Positions 1-10,474 of a stretch of DNA of 39,567 bases are shown piece after piece. A program made the translations under genes and the position numbers. The stretch lies in the NCBI GenBank assembly GCA_903931735.1, contig CAIZDL010000226.1, positions 1 to 39,567 of the forward strand, given 5' to 3'. This stretch comes from an uncultured Rhodospirillales bacterium (lineage in GTDB: Bacteria; Pseudomonadota; Alphaproteobacteria; Azospirillales; Azospirillaceae). The notes beneath the pieces were generated by a model. The model did not search any database, was not told where the DNA came from, and was given only the letters and a program-made list of their open reading frames with translations. The first letter of the stretch is position 1. Every line of letters begins with the position of its first letter.

Positions 1-2014
1 GGCCGGTCTGACCAAGACGAGCACGGTAGACCTGAAGCGCCTCCAACACCCGCTGAACATAGTTGCGGGTTTCGGCGATCGGAATCAGCTCCATCCAGTC
101 GAGCGGGTCCACACCATAGCCGCGCGGATCGCCAAATTTGCTGAGCCAACTGGAAACCCGGCCCGAGCCGGCATTATAAGCCGCAATCGCCAACACATAG
201 GAGCCGCCGTAACCATCGATCAACTCGCGAATATAGGTGGTTCCCAACAAAATATTGAAGTCCGGGTCGGCGATCAACCGATCATCGCTCGCCTGGATCT
301 TGAGCTTATGAGCCACCAGCCGCGCCGTTGCCGGCATGAGCTGCATCAAGCCCCGAGCCCCGGCCGAACTGATGATATTGGTGTTAAACGTGCTCTCCTG
401 GCGAATTAACGATAGCGCCAGCCCGGTTTCAACCCCGCCGGTATGGGGCATCGACAGCATGGGATAGCCCGAACCAATCAACACCACTCCATTTTGAAAC
501 GCTTGCTTGGCGGCGAAAATCGCCAGCTCGGGCTGGTGGACTTCGGTGGCCATCCGCCCCAACAATACCCAATCGGTGGCGGTGGTGGCATCCCTGATCA
601 TCCGGCGCAAAAACAGCCCGATCCGGTCGGCGTTATCGCGGGGATCGATTTCATGAAGGAGGCGCACCACCCGCACCAGTTCCCGCCGTTCAAAGCGCAT
701 CACATCGTCTTGCGACACGGGTGGCTCGGCCGGCAGAGCCACCGCGCGCTCCGAGCCCAGCGCCGCCGCCGCGAGCTGGCCATAAAACATGGTGGGAAAC
801 GCCGCCGCCTTGCCATACCACTCCTGGGCCTCATCGTGATCGCCCGCAGCCTCGGCCGCACGGCCACACCAATAAGCGCCCCGGGCTCGGCTCATGGGCG
901 ACGTCACGGCGGACAGCATCCGCTGAAAGTGAGCCAGCGCCTCGGCTGGCCGACGCAATTGGCGCAACGCCAGCCACCCGGCCAAAAACTCCGCCTCGGC
1001 CAGCGGTTGGCCCTCGGTCAAACCATGAGCAACAACAAGCTGATAAGCCGCGGGGAAATTTTGCTTTTCAATCAGACGGCGCGCCATGGCATTGCGCTCG
1101 GCCCACCACAGCGCCGGCCGACCAAGATCGACGGGGGGGTGATTGAGAACGTCGAGCGCACCGGCGTCGTTGTCTTTGTGCCGACGCCAGCGGAGCCGCT
1201 CATAAGCCAACCCGGCGTCGTTTTGATAATCCTCGGGCACCCGCTGCAAAGCGGCTTCAAGGCCCGGTTCATCATCGGCAAGAGCGAGGCGCGCCTCGGC
1301 CACCGCCCGCCTGCCGTCATCGACCAGGGGCAGCATCCGTTGCGCCGCCTGGGTCCGGTGCTCCCAGAGCAGCCGCTCCAACCGGCTGAAATGATCCCGC
1401 CCCGACAGCAACGAGGCAAACCGGTGGCGAAACGCGAGTTCGTCCTCGGTATTGAGGAAATTGGCCTCGGTCCAGAATCGCCGCACCACCGAGCCCGCTT
1501 TGCCCGCCTCGCCCCGAGCCAACAAAGCCTCGGCCTGCCGTCCGATTCCCACCGCACTCACCGGGGCGTGCGCCTCAAACCACCCTGCCACTTCAGACGC
1601 CGAAAGATCGGCCGGCATCGTCTCCTCGGCTTGGCGCAACAGGCCGGTTTGATTGGGCCAAGTCGGATTGGCACGAATGAAGGTTGCGATATCGACGAAA
1701 CTATTGCCACTCCTGGCCCGGGCCAAATCCATCCAGCGGATCACTTTGCCCGGCAAACGCTCGCGCGCCGCCACGGTGCGCGATACCGCCTCGCTCCACT
1801 TTTCCTGTTGGACGGACCGGAACGCGGCGCGGTAAAGATCAAGATCGCTGTCGGAAAGCCCGCCCGCCCGAGCTGGCACCGTCGCCAAAACCATCAGGGC
1901 GCAAAAAAGCCCAAGCAGCAGCGCCGAAAGCCGCCAAGGCTTCGTGGGGCGCGCACCATCCGCCCGGCGCCCCTTGCCGCGAGCGGCGGGCGAGAGTAAG
2001 CTCCCCCGCTCCAA
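1..2014 (-). CDS. slt: Soluble lytic murein transglycosylase (Slt family), 3' end cut by window edge
   Basis: Periplasmic enzyme that cleaves the MurNAc–GlcNAc bond of peptidoglycan non-hydrolytically, forming 1,6-anhydroMurNAc ends. The minus-strand frame is open from the left edge to about 2014. An N-terminal hydrophobic stretch ([19 protein letters not shown], about 1880–1935) is a signal peptide. A long helical superhelix follows, with the typical [12 protein letters not shown] and FYGQLAA motifs. The C-terminal SLT domain has RQES with the catalytic Glu at 395–397, then [10 protein letters not shown] and AYNAGSGRV. The last visible residues are RARLGQTG, probably close to the natural end. 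The start is uncertain: the TTG at 2014 gives a long n-region, while the ATG at 1894 would cut the signal peptide. It is divergent from dapA with only about 24 bases between, so the promoters must overlap coding sequence. Confidence 0.9.
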   Translation of the reverse strand, partial: MERGSLLSPAARGKGRRADGARPTKPWRLSALLLGLFCALMVLATVPARAGGLSDSDLDLYRAAFRSVQQEKWSEAVSRTVAARERLPGKVIRWMDLARARSGNSFVDIATFIRANPTWPNQTGLLRQAEETMPADLSASEVAGWFEAHAPVSAVGIGRQAEALLARGEAGKAGSVVRRFWTEANFLNTEDELAFRHRFASLLSGRDHFSRLERLLWEHRTQAAQRMLPLVDDGRRAVAEARLALADDEPGLEAALQRVPEDYQNDAGLAYERLRWRRHKDNDAGALDVLNHPPVDLGRPALWWAERNAMARRLIEKQNFPAAYQLVVAHGLTEGQPLAEAEFLAGWLALRQLRRPAEALAHFQRMLSAVTSPMSRARGAYWCGRAAEAAGDHDEAQEWYGKAAAFPTMFYGQLAAAALGSERAVALPAEPPVSQDDVMRFERRELVRVVRLLHEIDPRDNADRIGLFLRRMIRDATTATDWVLLGRMATEVHQPELAIFAAKQAFQNGVVLIGSGYPMLSMPHTGGVETGLALSLIRQESTFNTNIISSAGARGLMQLMPATARLVAHKLKIQASDDRLIADPDFNILLGTTYIRELIDGYGGSYVLAIAAYNAGSGRVSSWLSKFGDPRGYGVDPLDWMELIPIAETRNYVQRVLEALQVYRARLGQTG

Positions 2015-2038
2015 CGAGATGTTGCAAGGGAGTTCGGC

Positions 2039-2914
2039 ATGTTTACGGGATCGCTCGTCGCACTGGTGACGCCGTTTAAAAACAACGCGGTGGACGAGGC
2101 CGCCTTTCAAGCTCTGGTCGCTTGGCACGTGAGCCAGGGCACCCACGGCATCGTCCCCTGCGGGACAACCGGAGAATCGCCGACTCTCAGCCACGCCGAA
2201 CACAAGCGGGTGGTGGAACTCGCCATTGAGGCCGCAGGTGGCCGGATTCCGGTAATTGCGGGCACTGGTTCCAACTCGACCAGCGAAGCCATCGAACTGA
2301 CGCGCCACGCCAAAATGGCGGGAGCCGACGCCGCGCTGGTGGTCACGCCCTACTACAACAAGCCTACCCAAGAAGGTCTTTATCAGCATTTTAAAGCGAT
2401 CCACGATGAAGCAGAATTACCGATCATCATCTACAACATTCCGGGCCGGAGTGTCGTCGACATGTCGGTGGCGACCATGGGCCGACTGGCGAGGCTGCCT
2501 AACATCGTCGGCGTGAAGGATGCCACCGCCAATTTGCAGCGCCCGCTCGACGTTCGGCGCGAGATCGGTGCCGATTTCTGCCAGCTATCGGGCGAAGACG
2601 CAACCATCGTCGCTTTCCTGGCTCAGGGTGGAGTCGGTTGCATCTCGGTGACCGCCAACGTCGCGCCCGCCCTTTGCGCCGAACTCCATAACGCTTGGCG
2701 CGCCGGGGATTACCAAACTGTGTTCCGAGTCCGCGACCTGTTGGGGCCACTCCACAACGCCATGTTCCTTGAAACCAACCCCGCCCCGGCCAAATATGCG
2801 GTCAGCCTGCTCGGCCGCTGCGAAAACTCGGTGCGGTTGCCACTGGTTACCGTGACCGACGACACCAAAATAAAGGTCAAGGCCGCCATGACCCAACTCG
2901 GCCTGCTGGGCTGA
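2039..2914 (+). CDS. dapA: 4-hydroxy-tetrahydrodipicolinate synthase
   Basis: Condenses pyruvate with L-aspartate-4-semialdehyde, the first committed step of the diaminopimelate/lysine branch; it feeds both protein and peptidoglycan synthesis in the cytosol. The protein has 291 residues, the usual family length, and is a complete TIM barrel. Visible active-site parts are CGTTGES (Thr43/Thr44), IYNIPGR with Tyr132, and GVKDAT with the Schiff-base Lys160. An AAGGGAG ribosome-binding site sits about 7 bases before the ATG. The stop is followed after 11 bases by smpB on the same strand, so the two are probably co-transcribed. The slt–dapA–smpB order is common in Alphaproteobacteria. Confidence 0.97.
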   Translation: MFTGSLVALVTPFKNNAVDEAAFQALVAWHVSQGTHGIVPCGTTGESPTLSHAEHKRVVELAIEAAGGRIPVIAGTGSNSTSEAIELTRHAKMAGADAALVVTPYYNKPTQEGLYQHFKAIHDEAELPIIIYNIPGRSVVDMSVATMGRLARLPNIVGVKDATANLQRPLDVRREIGADFCQLSGEDATIVAFLAQGGVGCISVTANVAPALCAELHNAWRAGDYQTVFRVRDLLGPLHNAMFLETNPAPAKYAVSLLGRCENSVRLPLVTVTDDTKIKVKAAMTQLGLLG

Positions 2915-2925
2915 ATCGAACGATC

Positions 2926-3411
2926 ATGGCTCACAAAAAAAGCGATAGCGACGAGAATGCGCGCACGGTTGCCCAGAACCGGCGCGCCCGTTTCGACTAT
3001 TTCATCGACGAAACCCTCGAGGCCGGCATTGTCCTTGCCGGCACCGAGGTAAAATCGCTGCGCTCGGGCCGGGCCAGCATCAACGAATCCTACGCTGGCG
3101 AGCAATCGGGGGAGTTGTTTTTAGTCAATGCCTTCATCCCCGAATATCTCCAGGCGGGCCGCTGGCTCCAGCACGAGACCAAACGGCCGCGCAAGCTTTT
3201 GGTCAAGCGGCGTGAACTTGCCAAACTACTGAGCGCGATTCGCCGCGATGGCGTTACCATCGTGCCCATGGCGATTTACTTCAACGAACGGGGAATTGCC
3301 AAGGTTCGCCTTGGCCTTGCTCGCGGCAAGCGCATGACCGACAAAAGAGAAACCCAAAAAGACCGCGACTGGCAGCGCGATAAGGCAAGATTGATGCGCA
3401 ATCGCGGATAA
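2926..3411 (+). CDS. smpB: SsrA-binding protein SmpB
   Basis: Binds tmRNA and delivers it to stalled ribosomes for trans-translation. The 161-residue product has the OB-fold signatures [20 protein letters not shown] and LVNAFIPEY, and the family's basic C-terminal tail ([22 protein letters not shown]), which becomes helical in the mRNA channel. The start ATG lies 11 bases after the dapA stop. It is convergent with the downstream methyltransferase, with an 11-base gap and no clear terminator hairpin. I did not find the partner tmRNA gene in this window. Confidence 0.96.
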   Translation: MAHKKSDSDENARTVAQNRRARFDYFIDETLEAGIVLAGTEVKSLRSGRASINESYAGEQSGELFLVNAFIPEYLQAGRWLQHETKRPRKLLVKRRELAKLLSAIRRDGVTIVPMAIYFNERGIAKVRLGLARGKRMTDKRETQKDRDWQRDKARLMRNRG

Positions 3412-3422
3412 AACGCGCCGCT

Positions 3423-4055
3423 CTAAAACCCGGTGTCGGCAAAAACAATAAGATCGGACACAAACCGCTCTTTCACCGTGGGGGCAACCCTGCGGTGAAT
3501 TTCCACCAGCGTGCGCCGAGCTTGGCCGCGCCGAGTGAGAAAATAAACCCCGATCGAATTATGCACAAAGCAAGTTACCACAGTATCGGGAAAGCTGGCG
3601 CAGACTTCGCTGTGGGACCAATCCTCCTTAACGTGACGCTGAAAAGGGTTTCCCTCGACCTCATCTTGCGGGTAATCAACAATTGGAATAGAAATCATGA
3701 CATAGGGGACCACGGCCAGGGCCTTCCTCACCACTGCTAACGCTTCTTCTTGGGTCATATGCTCCAAAACATCGCCAAACAGCACCAAATCCGGCGCTAA
3801 CGGCGCGATTTCCAAGTCCCGGATATCTCCGTTAATCACCTCGTGGTATTGGCTGGCGAGATCGTAGTTGACAATATTCGGGGCCCACACCTCAACCGCG
3901 ATCCACCGCGCGCCCGCCGACGCCGGCCCAAGTAACTTTGCGTAGGTTCCACCGCCCGCCCCGACATCCAGCACCCGCCGGATCAACCCGGCATCAAAAA
4001 ATGACTTCAAAAGGACCGCGGTGTAGTGCTTACCCTGAACAGCGCTGCCGGACAT
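3423..4055 (-). CDS. Class I SAM-dependent methyltransferase, substrate unknown
   Basis: A 210-residue Rossmann-fold methyltransferase. Motif I is VLDVGAGGGTY (residues 28–38), the acidic strand-2 end is AVEVWAP, and GDVLEHM matches the post-II/III region of the Methyltransf_11/23 type. No substrate domain is attached. It lies 51 bases downstream of mutS on the same strand and may be co-transcribed, but nothing links it to mismatch repair. Its stop codon is embedded in the sequence TAGAGCGG, the edge motif of a short dispersed repeat seen elsewhere in this window. The substrate (small molecule, lipid or glycan) cannot be told from the sequence. Confidence 0.8.
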   Translation of the reverse strand: MSGSAVQGKHYTAVLLKSFFDAGLIRRVLDVGAGGGTYAKLLGPASAGARWIAVEVWAPNIVNYDLASQYHEVINGDIRDLEIAPLAPDLVLFGDVLEHMTQEEALAVVRKALAVVPYVMISIPIVDYPQDEVEGNPFQRHVKEDWSHSEVCASFPDTVVTCFVHNSIGVYFLTRRGQARRTLVEIHRRVAPTVKERFVSDLIVFADTGF

Positions 4056-4106
4056 GGTGCGGCCTTTGCCTCCCTGCGGTGACTCGATAGCATTTTAAGT
4101 ATATCG

Positions 4107-6821
4107 TTATTCCCGCAGCGAAACCATCCCCCGCAAGCGATACAAAATCTCCAGCGCCTCGCGCGGCGAAAGATCGTCGGGGTTGACGGCCCGAAGCGCC
4201 TCCTCTACCGGCGACGGCAACGATACTTCCGGCTCCACCGCCTGAGTGACAGGGCTCGGACGGTGCACCGCAAGACTAAAGAGCGGCAAATCATCGACCA
4301 GCCGAGTAATCGCGGCGCCGTGATCCCCCGATTCGAGAATTTTCAACACCTCTTCGGCGCGTTTGATCACCGGCTTTGGCAACCCGGCCAGGCGGGCGAC
4401 ATGAATGCCATAGCTCCGGTCGGCGGCGCCGGCAGCCACTTCATGCAAAAACACCACGTCGCCGCGCCACTCCTTTATCCGCATGGTGTAGCACGTTAAC
4501 CGGGGCAACTTCCCCGCGAGCCGGGTCAATTCATGGTAATGGGTCGCAAACAGCGCCCGACAGCGGGTCGCTTGATGCAAATGCTCAACACAGGCCCAGG
4601 CAATCGACAACCCATCGAAAGTCGCAGTGCCCCGGCCGATCTCATCAAGGATAACCAAAGCGCGCGGCCCAGCTTGATTGAGGATAGCCGCAGTCTCGAC
4701 CATTTCGACCATAAAAGTCGACCGGCCCCGCGCCAGATCATCGGCGGCCCCGACCCGGCTAAACAGCCGGTCCACCGTACCAAAATGAGCCCGCGCCGCT
4801 GGCACGTACGCCCCCATTTGCCCCAAGATCGCGATCAATGCGTTTTGGCGCAAGAACGTACTCTTACCCGCCATGTTGGGACCGGTGAGCAACCACAGTC
4901 GGCGCTCCGGAGCCAGATCGCAGTCGTTGGCAACAAAAGCAGAGCCGCCCATACGCTCCAACGCCTCCTCCACCACCGGATGGCGCCCGCCCTGTATGTC
5001 AAAAACCAAGCTATCGTCTGTCCGAGGTCGGCACCAATTCTTCTCCACCGCCAAAAGTGCCAGTGCCGTTACCACATCGAGCGACGCCAAGGCCCGGCCG
5101 AGTGTCGCCAGACTGTCGCCGACCGCCAACACGTCTGCCACCAACTCGGCAAACAAGCTTAGCTCCAGCGCCAACGCCAGGTCGGCGGCCTCGGAAAGCC
5201 TGCGCTCTAGCTCGCCCAACTCAATGGTCCCGAAACGTACAGCGGTGGCCATGGTCTGGCGATGGATGAACACATCCCGCGCCCGACCGGTCAACAGCTT
5301 GTCGGCGTGGGTGGCAGTAACCTCGATATGATAGCCGAGCACGTTGTTATGTTTGATTTTTAGCCCAGCCACCCCAGCCAGATCGGCATAGCGCGCCTGT
5401 AGGCCGGCAATCACCCGCTTGCCTTCATCGCGCATCACCAACAACTCGTCCAACGCCTCCGAATAGCCCTGGGCGATAAAACCACCATCCCGGGTCAGGA
5501 TCGGAAGCTCTTGAGCCAGAGCCGAAGTCAGGCGGTTGGCCACCGCGGCGCTCTCATCTCCTGGCACCCCCATCGCGCGCACCAGATCGGTAATCCCCAC
5601 CGGCATCGCCGCCAATGTCCGCCGCGCCAAAGCCGTACGTATGTTGGACGTACGGCAAAGCGCCTCACGTACACCCGCCAGATCACGCGGCCCGCCGCGT
5701 CCAAGCGCAAGGCGGGACAGGGCGCGCTCCAAATCCGGCATCCCGACCAACAGCGCCCGTATGTCACCGCGCACAGCCTCTTCTGTGAGAAAAAACTGCA
5801 CCATATCAAGCCTTGGCTCGATATCGGCCGCTCGGGCCAAAGGCGCCGCCAGTCGTGCCGCCAACAACCGCGCCCCAGGCCCGGTAACAGTACGGTCGAT
5901 CGTATGCAGCAAGCTGCCACGGCGCTCGCCCGCAAGGGTGTACGTCAACTCCAGATTGCGCCGAGTCGGCCCATCAATCTCCATAACCGACCCGGGAGCC
6001 AGACGCACCGGCGGGGCCAGCGCTGGCACCTTGCCCTTTTGCGTGAGACTGACATACAGCGCCAGCGCCCCAATGGCCCCGACTTCAGCCCGGCTAAAGA
6101 GCCCAAAGGCGTCGAGAGTCCCGACCTTATATTGCTCCAACAACCGGTTGCGGCCGTTCTCGCTGTCGAAACGGGTATCGGGCTGGATTGAGAGCCGAGC
6201 CTTCCACTCGCCCCACAACTCCCGCAGTTCGGGTCGTTGGGACAGACGCTCCGGCACCAGCAACTCGCGAGCATCGATACGGGCCAGCGCCGCCGCCAGC
6301 CCGGCCCGCTCCACCGGTTGCACGGCCACCTCGCCGGTCGAAAGATCAAGCCACGCCAGCCCCATACCGCCACCAACCTCGGCCACCGCCGCCAACAGGT
6401 TGGCCGTGCGCGAATCGAGCAAGCTATCTTCGGTGATTGTGCCCGGCGTCACGATACGAACGACATCACGCTTCACCACCGCCTTATAACCGCGCTTTTT
6501 TGCTTCAGCAGGATCTTCCAACTGTTCGCAAATCGCCACCTGAATGCCCTGCCGGATCAGCCGCAGCAAGTATGACTCGTGACTATGCACCGGCACCCCG
6601 CACATCGGGATGTCACTGCCCTCATGCTTACCCCTTTTAGTCAAGGTAATATCGAGGGCTTGGGCGGCTCTTACCGCATCCTCAAAGAACATCTCATAAA
6701 AGTCACCCATACGATAGAACAGCAGGCTATCGGGGTGCGCTCGTTTAATCTCGAGATACTGGATCATCACCGGCGTGGCGCCAGCGCTCTCCGTTTGGGG
6801 GGGGATAAAATCGTCAGCCAT
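4107..6821 (-). CDS. mutS: DNA mismatch repair protein MutS
   Basis: Recognises mismatches and small loops and recruits MutL. From the ATG at 6821 the product has 904 residues. The mismatch-binding motif is GDFYEMF with Phe41 and Glu43. The ATPase has Walker [10 protein letters not shown] (around residue 647–655), Walker [16 protein letters not shown] (around 720–733) and the following ATHYHEL. A longer GTG start at 6878 exists, but the ATG start matches the family N-terminus ([10 protein letters not shown]). Codons 6–9 contain a run of eight C (6797–6804 on the plus strand is G8), a possible slippage site just after the start. No mutL is nearby, as is usual. Confidence 0.97.
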   Translation of the reverse strand: MADDFIPPQTESAGATPVMIQYLEIKRAHPDSLLFYRMGDFYEMFFEDAVRAAQALDITLTKRGKHEGSDIPMCGVPVHSHESYLLRLIRQGIQVAICEQLEDPAEAKKRGYKAVVKRDVVRIVTPGTITEDSLLDSRTANLLAAVAEVGGGMGLAWLDLSTGEVAVQPVERAGLAAALARIDARELLVPERLSQRPELRELWGEWKARLSIQPDTRFDSENGRNRLLEQYKVGTLDAFGLFSRAEVGAIGALALYVSLTQKGKVPALAPPVRLAPGSVMEIDGPTRRNLELTYTLAGERRGSLLHTIDRTVTGPGARLLAARLAAPLARAADIEPRLDMVQFFLTEEAVRGDIRALLVGMPDLERALSRLALGRGGPRDLAGVREALCRTSNIRTALARRTLAAMPVGITDLVRAMGVPGDESAAVANRLTSALAQELPILTRDGGFIAQGYSEALDELLVMRDEGKRVIAGLQARYADLAGVAGLKIKHNNVLGYHIEVTATHADKLLTGRARDVFIHRQTMATAVRFGTIELGELERRLSEAADLALALELSLFAELVADVLAVGDSLATLGRALASLDVVTALALLAVEKNWCRPRTDDSLVFDIQGGRHPVVEEALERMGGSAFVANDCDLAPERRLWLLTGPNMAGKSTFLRQNALIAILGQMGAYVPAARAHFGTVDRLFSRVGAADDLARGRSTFMVEMVETAAILNQAGPRALVILDEIGRGTATFDGLSIAWACVEHLHQATRCRALFATHYHELTRLAGKLPRLTCYTMRIKEWRGDVVFLHEVAAGAADRSYGIHVARLAGLPKPVIKRAEEVLKILESGDHGAAITRLVDDLPLFSLAVHRPSPVTQAVEPEVSLPSPVEEALRAVNPDDLSPREALEILYRLRGMVSLRE
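6797..6804 (-). repeat. Mononucleotide tract C8 in the first codons of mutS
   Basis: Eight consecutive C on the coding strand, within codons 6–9 of mutS (Ile-Pro-Pro-Gln). Gain or loss of one base would put the whole of MutS out of frame. Confidence 0.8.
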
Positions 6822-6926
6822 AGGTTCAACTATATAGCTGCCCTTGCCCGCCTGGGTCAATCTCGGAGGGCCCCTCACGCGTCAGCGGCGATAGGGCCCC
6901 GGCCCCCCAAGCCAGCCGCCCAAGTT

Positions 6927-7331
6927 TCACTTCAAGGCCTCGATCCGTTTCAGTGCATCAACATTATACTGCTCAATATCCGACAGTTTCACATCCCGAC
7001 TTACCCGTCGATACCACGTTTTCAAGTCAAAATACGCCTGAAGCTTACGATCTTGAAATATATAGCCGTGACGGGCATAAATTTCATTGCGCATCAAGCG
7101 CAGCCGGTTCAAGCGACGCTCACCAGCGCCCGGAGAGTCATCGCCGCCATCAGTCTCGCTAATCAGGTCTTGTTCTTCTTGGCTCAAGCGACGTTTGCTA
7201 CTATCGTCCAATAAAAACCCCGCCGCATCACAGCCAACCACCTCTTCAAATGGACACCGAGCCTGAACTGGTGCGCTACAGGCCAGAACACTTCCCGCAA
7301 TTGCCAATACTATCCATATATACCGAACCAT
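6927..7331 (-). CDS. Secreted or lipid-anchored YARHG-domain protein
   Basis: A 134-residue protein with an N-terminal export signal (hydrophobic residues 5–17, then SVLACSAPVQA). The VLAC may be a lipobox, or cleavage may occur after VQA; the sequence does not decide. The C-terminal half is a YARHG domain, an extracellular module named for its motif: RNEIYARHGYIFQDRKLQAYF followed by TWYRR. The domain is usually found in envelope proteins and beside signalling proteins; its ligand is unknown. It sits 47 bases after the response-regulator gene on the same strand and may be the last gene of that transcript. Confidence 0.8.
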   Translation of the reverse strand: MVRYIWIVLAIAGSVLACSAPVQARCPFEEVVGCDAAGFLLDDSSKRRLSQEEQDLISETDGGDDSPGAGERRLNRLRLMRNEIYARHGYIFQDRKLQAYFDLKTWYRRVSRDVKLSDIEQYNVDALKRIEALK

Positions 7332-7378
7332 TCATCACCTCCCAAAACAAAGAACAGGACCACCCCGTCCAAGCGCAA

Positions 7379-7789
7379 TCATTTTACCTTAAGCACCGCC
7401 CCTACTCGTTGCTGAAATGTATCCAAGCTGAACGGCTTGGCAATAACCGCGGCCACGGCCAATCGTTCTTGACGGATCTGTTCAATCATGCCATTATTAA
7501 CACTACCCGTGACGAGCATAATCGGCGTAGAAAGTCGCGCCCGAAGGTTTGAGAGCATTCGGATAATATCAAGACCCTTCATCCCGGGCATATCATGATC
7601 CAAAATTATCAGTCGAAATGGCTTTGATATAATTAAATTTAGCGCATCCGTGCCATTTGTAACGATTTCCGCGTCATAAAGCCCAAACATTTCCATCGAT
7701 GATTTGATATAGGCCGTCATAGTGTCGCTGTCGTCGGCGATCAAGACGCGCCGCCGAGCATCAGAACGAAGAGCAGGGCCATTGTTCAT
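7379..7789 (-). CDS. Single-domain response regulator (CheY-like)
   Basis: A stand-alone receiver domain of 136 residues, with no output domain. Visible are the acidic pair in VLIADDSDTM, the phosphoacceptor Asp in LILDHDMPGMKG, the Thr in MLVTGS and the Lys of VIAKPFS. The ATG at 7789 has a GAGG ribosome-binding site 7–8 bases before it; a TTG 15 bases further upstream is less likely. It directly follows the REC–HPt gene (33-base gap). It is therefore a good candidate for the terminal phosphate receiver of the hybrid kinase phosphorelay encoded just upstream. Confidence 0.9.
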   Translation of the reverse strand: MNNGPALRSDARRRVLIADDSDTMTAYIKSSMEMFGLYDAEIVTNGTDALNLIISKPFRLIILDHDMPGMKGLDIIRMLSNLRARLSTPIMLVTGSVNNGMIEQIRQERLAVAAVIAKPFSLDTFQQRVGAVLKVK

Positions 7790-7822
7790 CGGTTGCCTCA
7801 ACAAACACCAAATTTTACCGTA

Positions 7823-8911
7823 TCAACGATCCGAAAGTTCATCCAGCGCTGTAATGGCCGCTTCAAAATCAAAAACACGCAGCCGCCCAGACAAATCGCG
7901 GAGACTATAGAGGATGTCACGCACCCCGTCGAGTGGATCTCCGTCCGCCTCAGCTCCCGGTTCGGGTGTCACAGGCAACGTGGCAACCGCAGCCACCGCT
8001 TCCCTCAGCGCCGCCCGAACCACCGTTACCACCGCTGCTGCCTGATCAAATTTGCCAGCCTCAATGGCCTCTTCCAATTCAGCCGCTGGCATACTGAGCG
8101 ATGGCGCCGCAAGCGTCCCGGCGACCCCTTTCAACGAATGGGCCAGCCGGCGCGCCTCATCCCAATTTTCCTCGGCGACATACAAGGCAAGGTCCGCTTC
8201 GGCCGTGACATACCCATCATGAAAGCTGATCAGCAGCCGCTTTGCCAAATCACGCTTGCCGCCCAGCATCGCCAGAAGCTGAGGAATATCAAACGGCGCC
8301 AGCGAACACGGCAAGCCATCGCCAATCTCCTCAACCACAAGGAGCGCATCGGGCACAAGGAGCACATCGGGCACAAGGAGCGCATCGGGCTGAGGAGAGG
8401 CCGCGGGCGGCATTGCGGGCGTCCTGCGTTCACGAACCTCGACCCAACGACTGAGCATCCCCCGCAAACGCTCGGGATCAATCGGCTTCGAAATGTGATC
8501 AACCATACCAGCATCAAAGCATCGCTTCCGCTCGCGTTCCATGGCGTGCGCGGTCATTGCTACAATCGGTGGATGAAAGCTGCCGAGGGTTTGCAAAATC
8601 CTCCGCGTTGCTTCCAAGCCGTCCATTTCAGGCATTTGAACATCCATAAAAACCACATCATAGGCCTCAGGGCAAGCCACAACCGCTTCAAGTGCAAGCC
8701 GCCCATTTCCTACGCAATCGACGGTCACACCGAACTCATTCAGCAACTCAAGCGCGACGAGTTGATTGATCGAGTTATCATCGGCCACCAAAACATGGGC
8801 GCCCAGAAAATGATCGTCCGGGATCTTGTGGTTTCCATCCTTCACCAACGGCTTAATCCCGGGCGCCGGCCCAGTTGTCGGTTGCACGAATACGGCCGCA
8901 ATCGTATGCAA
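7823..8911 (-). CDS. REC–HPt protein; probably the separated 3' part of the upstream hybrid kinase
   Basis: The fragment starts inside the last helix of a receiver domain (HTIAAVFVQ). A complete receiver follows (VLVADDNSINQ, phospho-Asp in VVFMDVQMPEMDG, Lys in HISKPID), then a low-complexity linker and an HPt domain with phospho-His in ARRLAHSLKGVAGTL. The only start near the 5' end is a TTG without a convincing ribosome-binding site. The reading frame continues unbroken upstream, through FLTKPVTREKI, to a single TGA that ends the kinase gene. It would work as an intermediate in a His-Asp-His-Asp phosphorelay. As a separate gene its start is uncertain; as part of the kinase the full product would be about 882 residues. 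Confidence 0.75.
   Translation of the reverse strand: MHTIAAVFVQPTTGPAPGIKPLVKDGNHKIPDDHFLGAHVLVADDNSINQLVALELLNEFGVTVDCVGNGRLALEAVVACPEAYDVVFMDVQMPEMDGLEATRRILQTLGSFHPPIVAMTAHAMERERKRCFDAGMVDHISKPIDPERLRGMLSRWVEVRERRTPAMPPAASPQPDALLVPDVLLVPDALLVVEEIGDGLPCSLAPFDIPQLLAMLGGKRDLAKRLLISFHDGYVTAEADLALYVAEENWDEARRLAHSLKGVAGTLAAPSLSMPAAELEEAIEAGKFDQAAAVVTVVRAALREAVAAVATLPVTPEPGAEADGDPLDGVRDILYSLRDLSGRLRVFDFEAAITALDELSDR
8336..8389 (-). repeat. Three tandem 18-bp units inside the REC–HPt linker
   Basis: The unit CACAAGGAGCRCATCGGG (plus strand) occurs three times in tandem at 8336, 8354 and 8372, and encodes three copies of PD(A/V)LLV between the receiver and HPt domains. The copies are nearly identical, suggesting recent slippage expansion of the linker. 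Confidence 0.85.
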
Positions 8912-8944
8912 TATTTTTTCTCTCGTAACCGGCTTGGTTAAAAA

Positions 8945-8947
8945 TCA
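8945..8947 (-). other. In-frame TGA interrupting one hybrid kinase reading frame
   Basis: Frames on both sides are identical, and the residues flanking the stop (GVK, stop, FLTKPV) reconstitute the end of a receiver domain, where a Gly codon (GGA) is usual. A single GGA-to-TGA change would explain it. Sequencing error, true nonsense mutation or readthrough cannot be distinguished from one sequence. Confidence 0.85.
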
Positions 8948-10474
8948 TTTGACACCAAAAGACGCAGCCTCGGCCATCGCCTCGTCTTGGTGAAAAGCGC
9001 TGGCCATAATAAGAATTGCAGTATCCGCCGATTTCGGGTCGCGGCTGATTTGCTGAATCGTACCGCCCCCCTCCATCCCGGGTTTTACCCAATCGACTAT
9101 TACTAGGTCGAAAGGACACCCGCGAGCGAATGCAGCCTCAAGCAATACACGAGAATCCTCACCACCAGCCGCCAGATCAATGCTCTTTACATATGGAGCC
9201 AAAATATCTGCGATATGCTTTCTTGCGGCGTCATTGTCATCGATAACCAATATTCGCCGATGAGCCAGCGCCTCCGACACCAAAACCTGGGGGTCATCCC
9301 GCGCAGGCTGCCGCCCAAACCGACCTTGGAACGTAAAACGGCTGCCCTTGCCCGGTTGGCTGGTCACCGACAGAGAGCCCCCCATTAACGCCGCTAACCG
9401 ATTACTAATCGCCAATCCCAGACCAGTGCCACCAAAACGGCGGGTGGTTGACATATCCGCCTGAGAAAATGATTGAAATAGCCGGGCCATTTGCTCCTCT
9501 GTCATTCCAATACCCGAGTCGCGGATACAAAAGGATAACGTCGCCGCCGTGTCGTTCGCCTCAATTACCTGAACCGAAATGATCACCTCTCCGATTTCAG
9601 TAAATTTTACCGCATTCCCCGCCAAATTCAACAAGATCTGCCGGAGCCGCAATGGATCTCCAACCAAGCGGGTCGGAACTACCGGTGAGATATCAAACAA
9701 TAACTCAACATTTTTTTCATGGGCAGCGAACGACAACGAAGACGACAGCTCATCGATCAGGCCCGATAGGTCAAAATCGATCGTTTCCAAATCAAGCTTC
9801 CCAGCCTCTATTTTTGAGAAATCCAGAATATCGTTAATTATTCCCAAAAGTGATTTTGATGCGCTGCTAATTTTGGTGAGATAGTCGGCCTGCCGCGCAG
9901 TCAAATCGGTCTTCATCACCAAATGACTAAGGCCGATAATCGCGTTCATTGGTGTCCGGATTTCATGGCTCATATTAGCGAGAAATTCGCTTTTGATTTT
10001 TGTCGCCTCTTCAGCCGCTTGTTTTGCTTTTTTGAGCGCATCCTCATTTTGTTTCAGCCGCGTAATGTCGGTAAAGACAATATTGATGACTTCCAAGCCA
10101 TCCCAAAATAACGGCGACATAGATACCTGAATGACTTGAACCTCTCTCCCGTCTTCGTACAAACAAAACTCATGATCTCGAATTGCCATTTGGTGATCAA
10201 AGCAATTATTGAACGCCAGTTTTGCCTCTTTGGAATATTCTTCTGGGATAAAATCGAGAAAGTGCATTCCAATTAGATATTGTGCTGGCAAATGAAATAT
10301 GGTTGATGCCTCAGAATTGGCAAAAATGATCGCATGTCTTTGGTGAACAAACAAACCGGTTGGGATCAGATCCAGAAACCCGCCATGCTTTTCCTGTACT
10401 GAAATGATCTCGTCGTGAGTCTTATTTGCATCGATACTCGCTTCAAATAACTCGATATCCCCATTATCATCCAT
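8945..10474 (-). CDS. PAS hybrid sensor histidine kinase, truncated inside its receiver domain
   Basis: A cytoplasmic kinase with no membrane segment. In order: a PAS-like region (about residues 30–150, ending [12 protein letters not shown]), a short coiled coil, HisKA with [15 protein letters not shown], HATPase_c with [14 protein letters not shown] and GGTGLGLAI, then a receiver starting [12 protein letters not shown] with its acceptor Asp in [12 protein letters not shown]. The protein stops at SFGVK, just before the receiver's conserved Lys. The same frame reads on after the TGA as FLTKPV, exactly what the domain should contain, so this looks like a nonsense mutation. The ATG at 10474 has GGGAG 7 bases upstream and is preferred over an in-frame extension to 10696 that shows no family features. 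Confidence 0.85.
   Translation of the reverse strand: MDDNGDIELFEASIDANKTHDEIISVQEKHGGFLDLIPTGLFVHQRHAIIFANSEASTIFHLPAQYLIGMHFLDFIPEEYSKEAKLAFNNCFDHQMAIRDHEFCLYEDGREVQVIQVSMSPLFWDGLEVINIVFTDITRLKQNEDALKKAKQAAEEATKIKSEFLANMSHEIRTPMNAIIGLSHLVMKTDLTARQADYLTKISSASKSLLGIINDILDFSKIEAGKLDLETIDFDLSGLIDELSSSLSFAAHEKNVELLFDISPVVPTRLVGDPLRLRQILLNLAGNAVKFTEIGEVIISVQVIEANDTAATLSFCIRDSGIGMTEEQMARLFQSFSQADMSTTRRFGGTGLGLAISNRLAALMGGSLSVTSQPGKGSRFTFQGRFGRQPARDDPQVLVSEALAHRRILVIDDNDAARKHIADILAPYVKSIDLAAGGEDSRVLLEAAFARGCPFDLVIVDWVKPGMEGGGTIQQISRDPKSADTAILIMASAFHQDEAMAEAASFGVK

Noticed and set aside
443-1999. 518-codon open frame on the plus strand
   Set aside because: It is antisense to the lytic transglycosylase, whose motifs are all present on the minus strand. 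Long antisense frames are expected in high-GC DNA, and this one has no family features.
8336-8389. Tandem 18-bp units considered as a CRISPR-like or regulatory repeat
   Set aside because: They are in frame and encode a repeated linker PD(A/V)LLV, with no spacers.
7793-8941. 382-codon plus-strand frame
   Set aside because: Antisense shadow of the REC–HPt gene; Arg/His/Gln-rich composition without motifs.
8945-8947. TGA as a selenocysteine codon
   Set aside because: The position is normally Gly in receivers and there is no reason for Sec; no SECIS-like hairpin was evident just after it.
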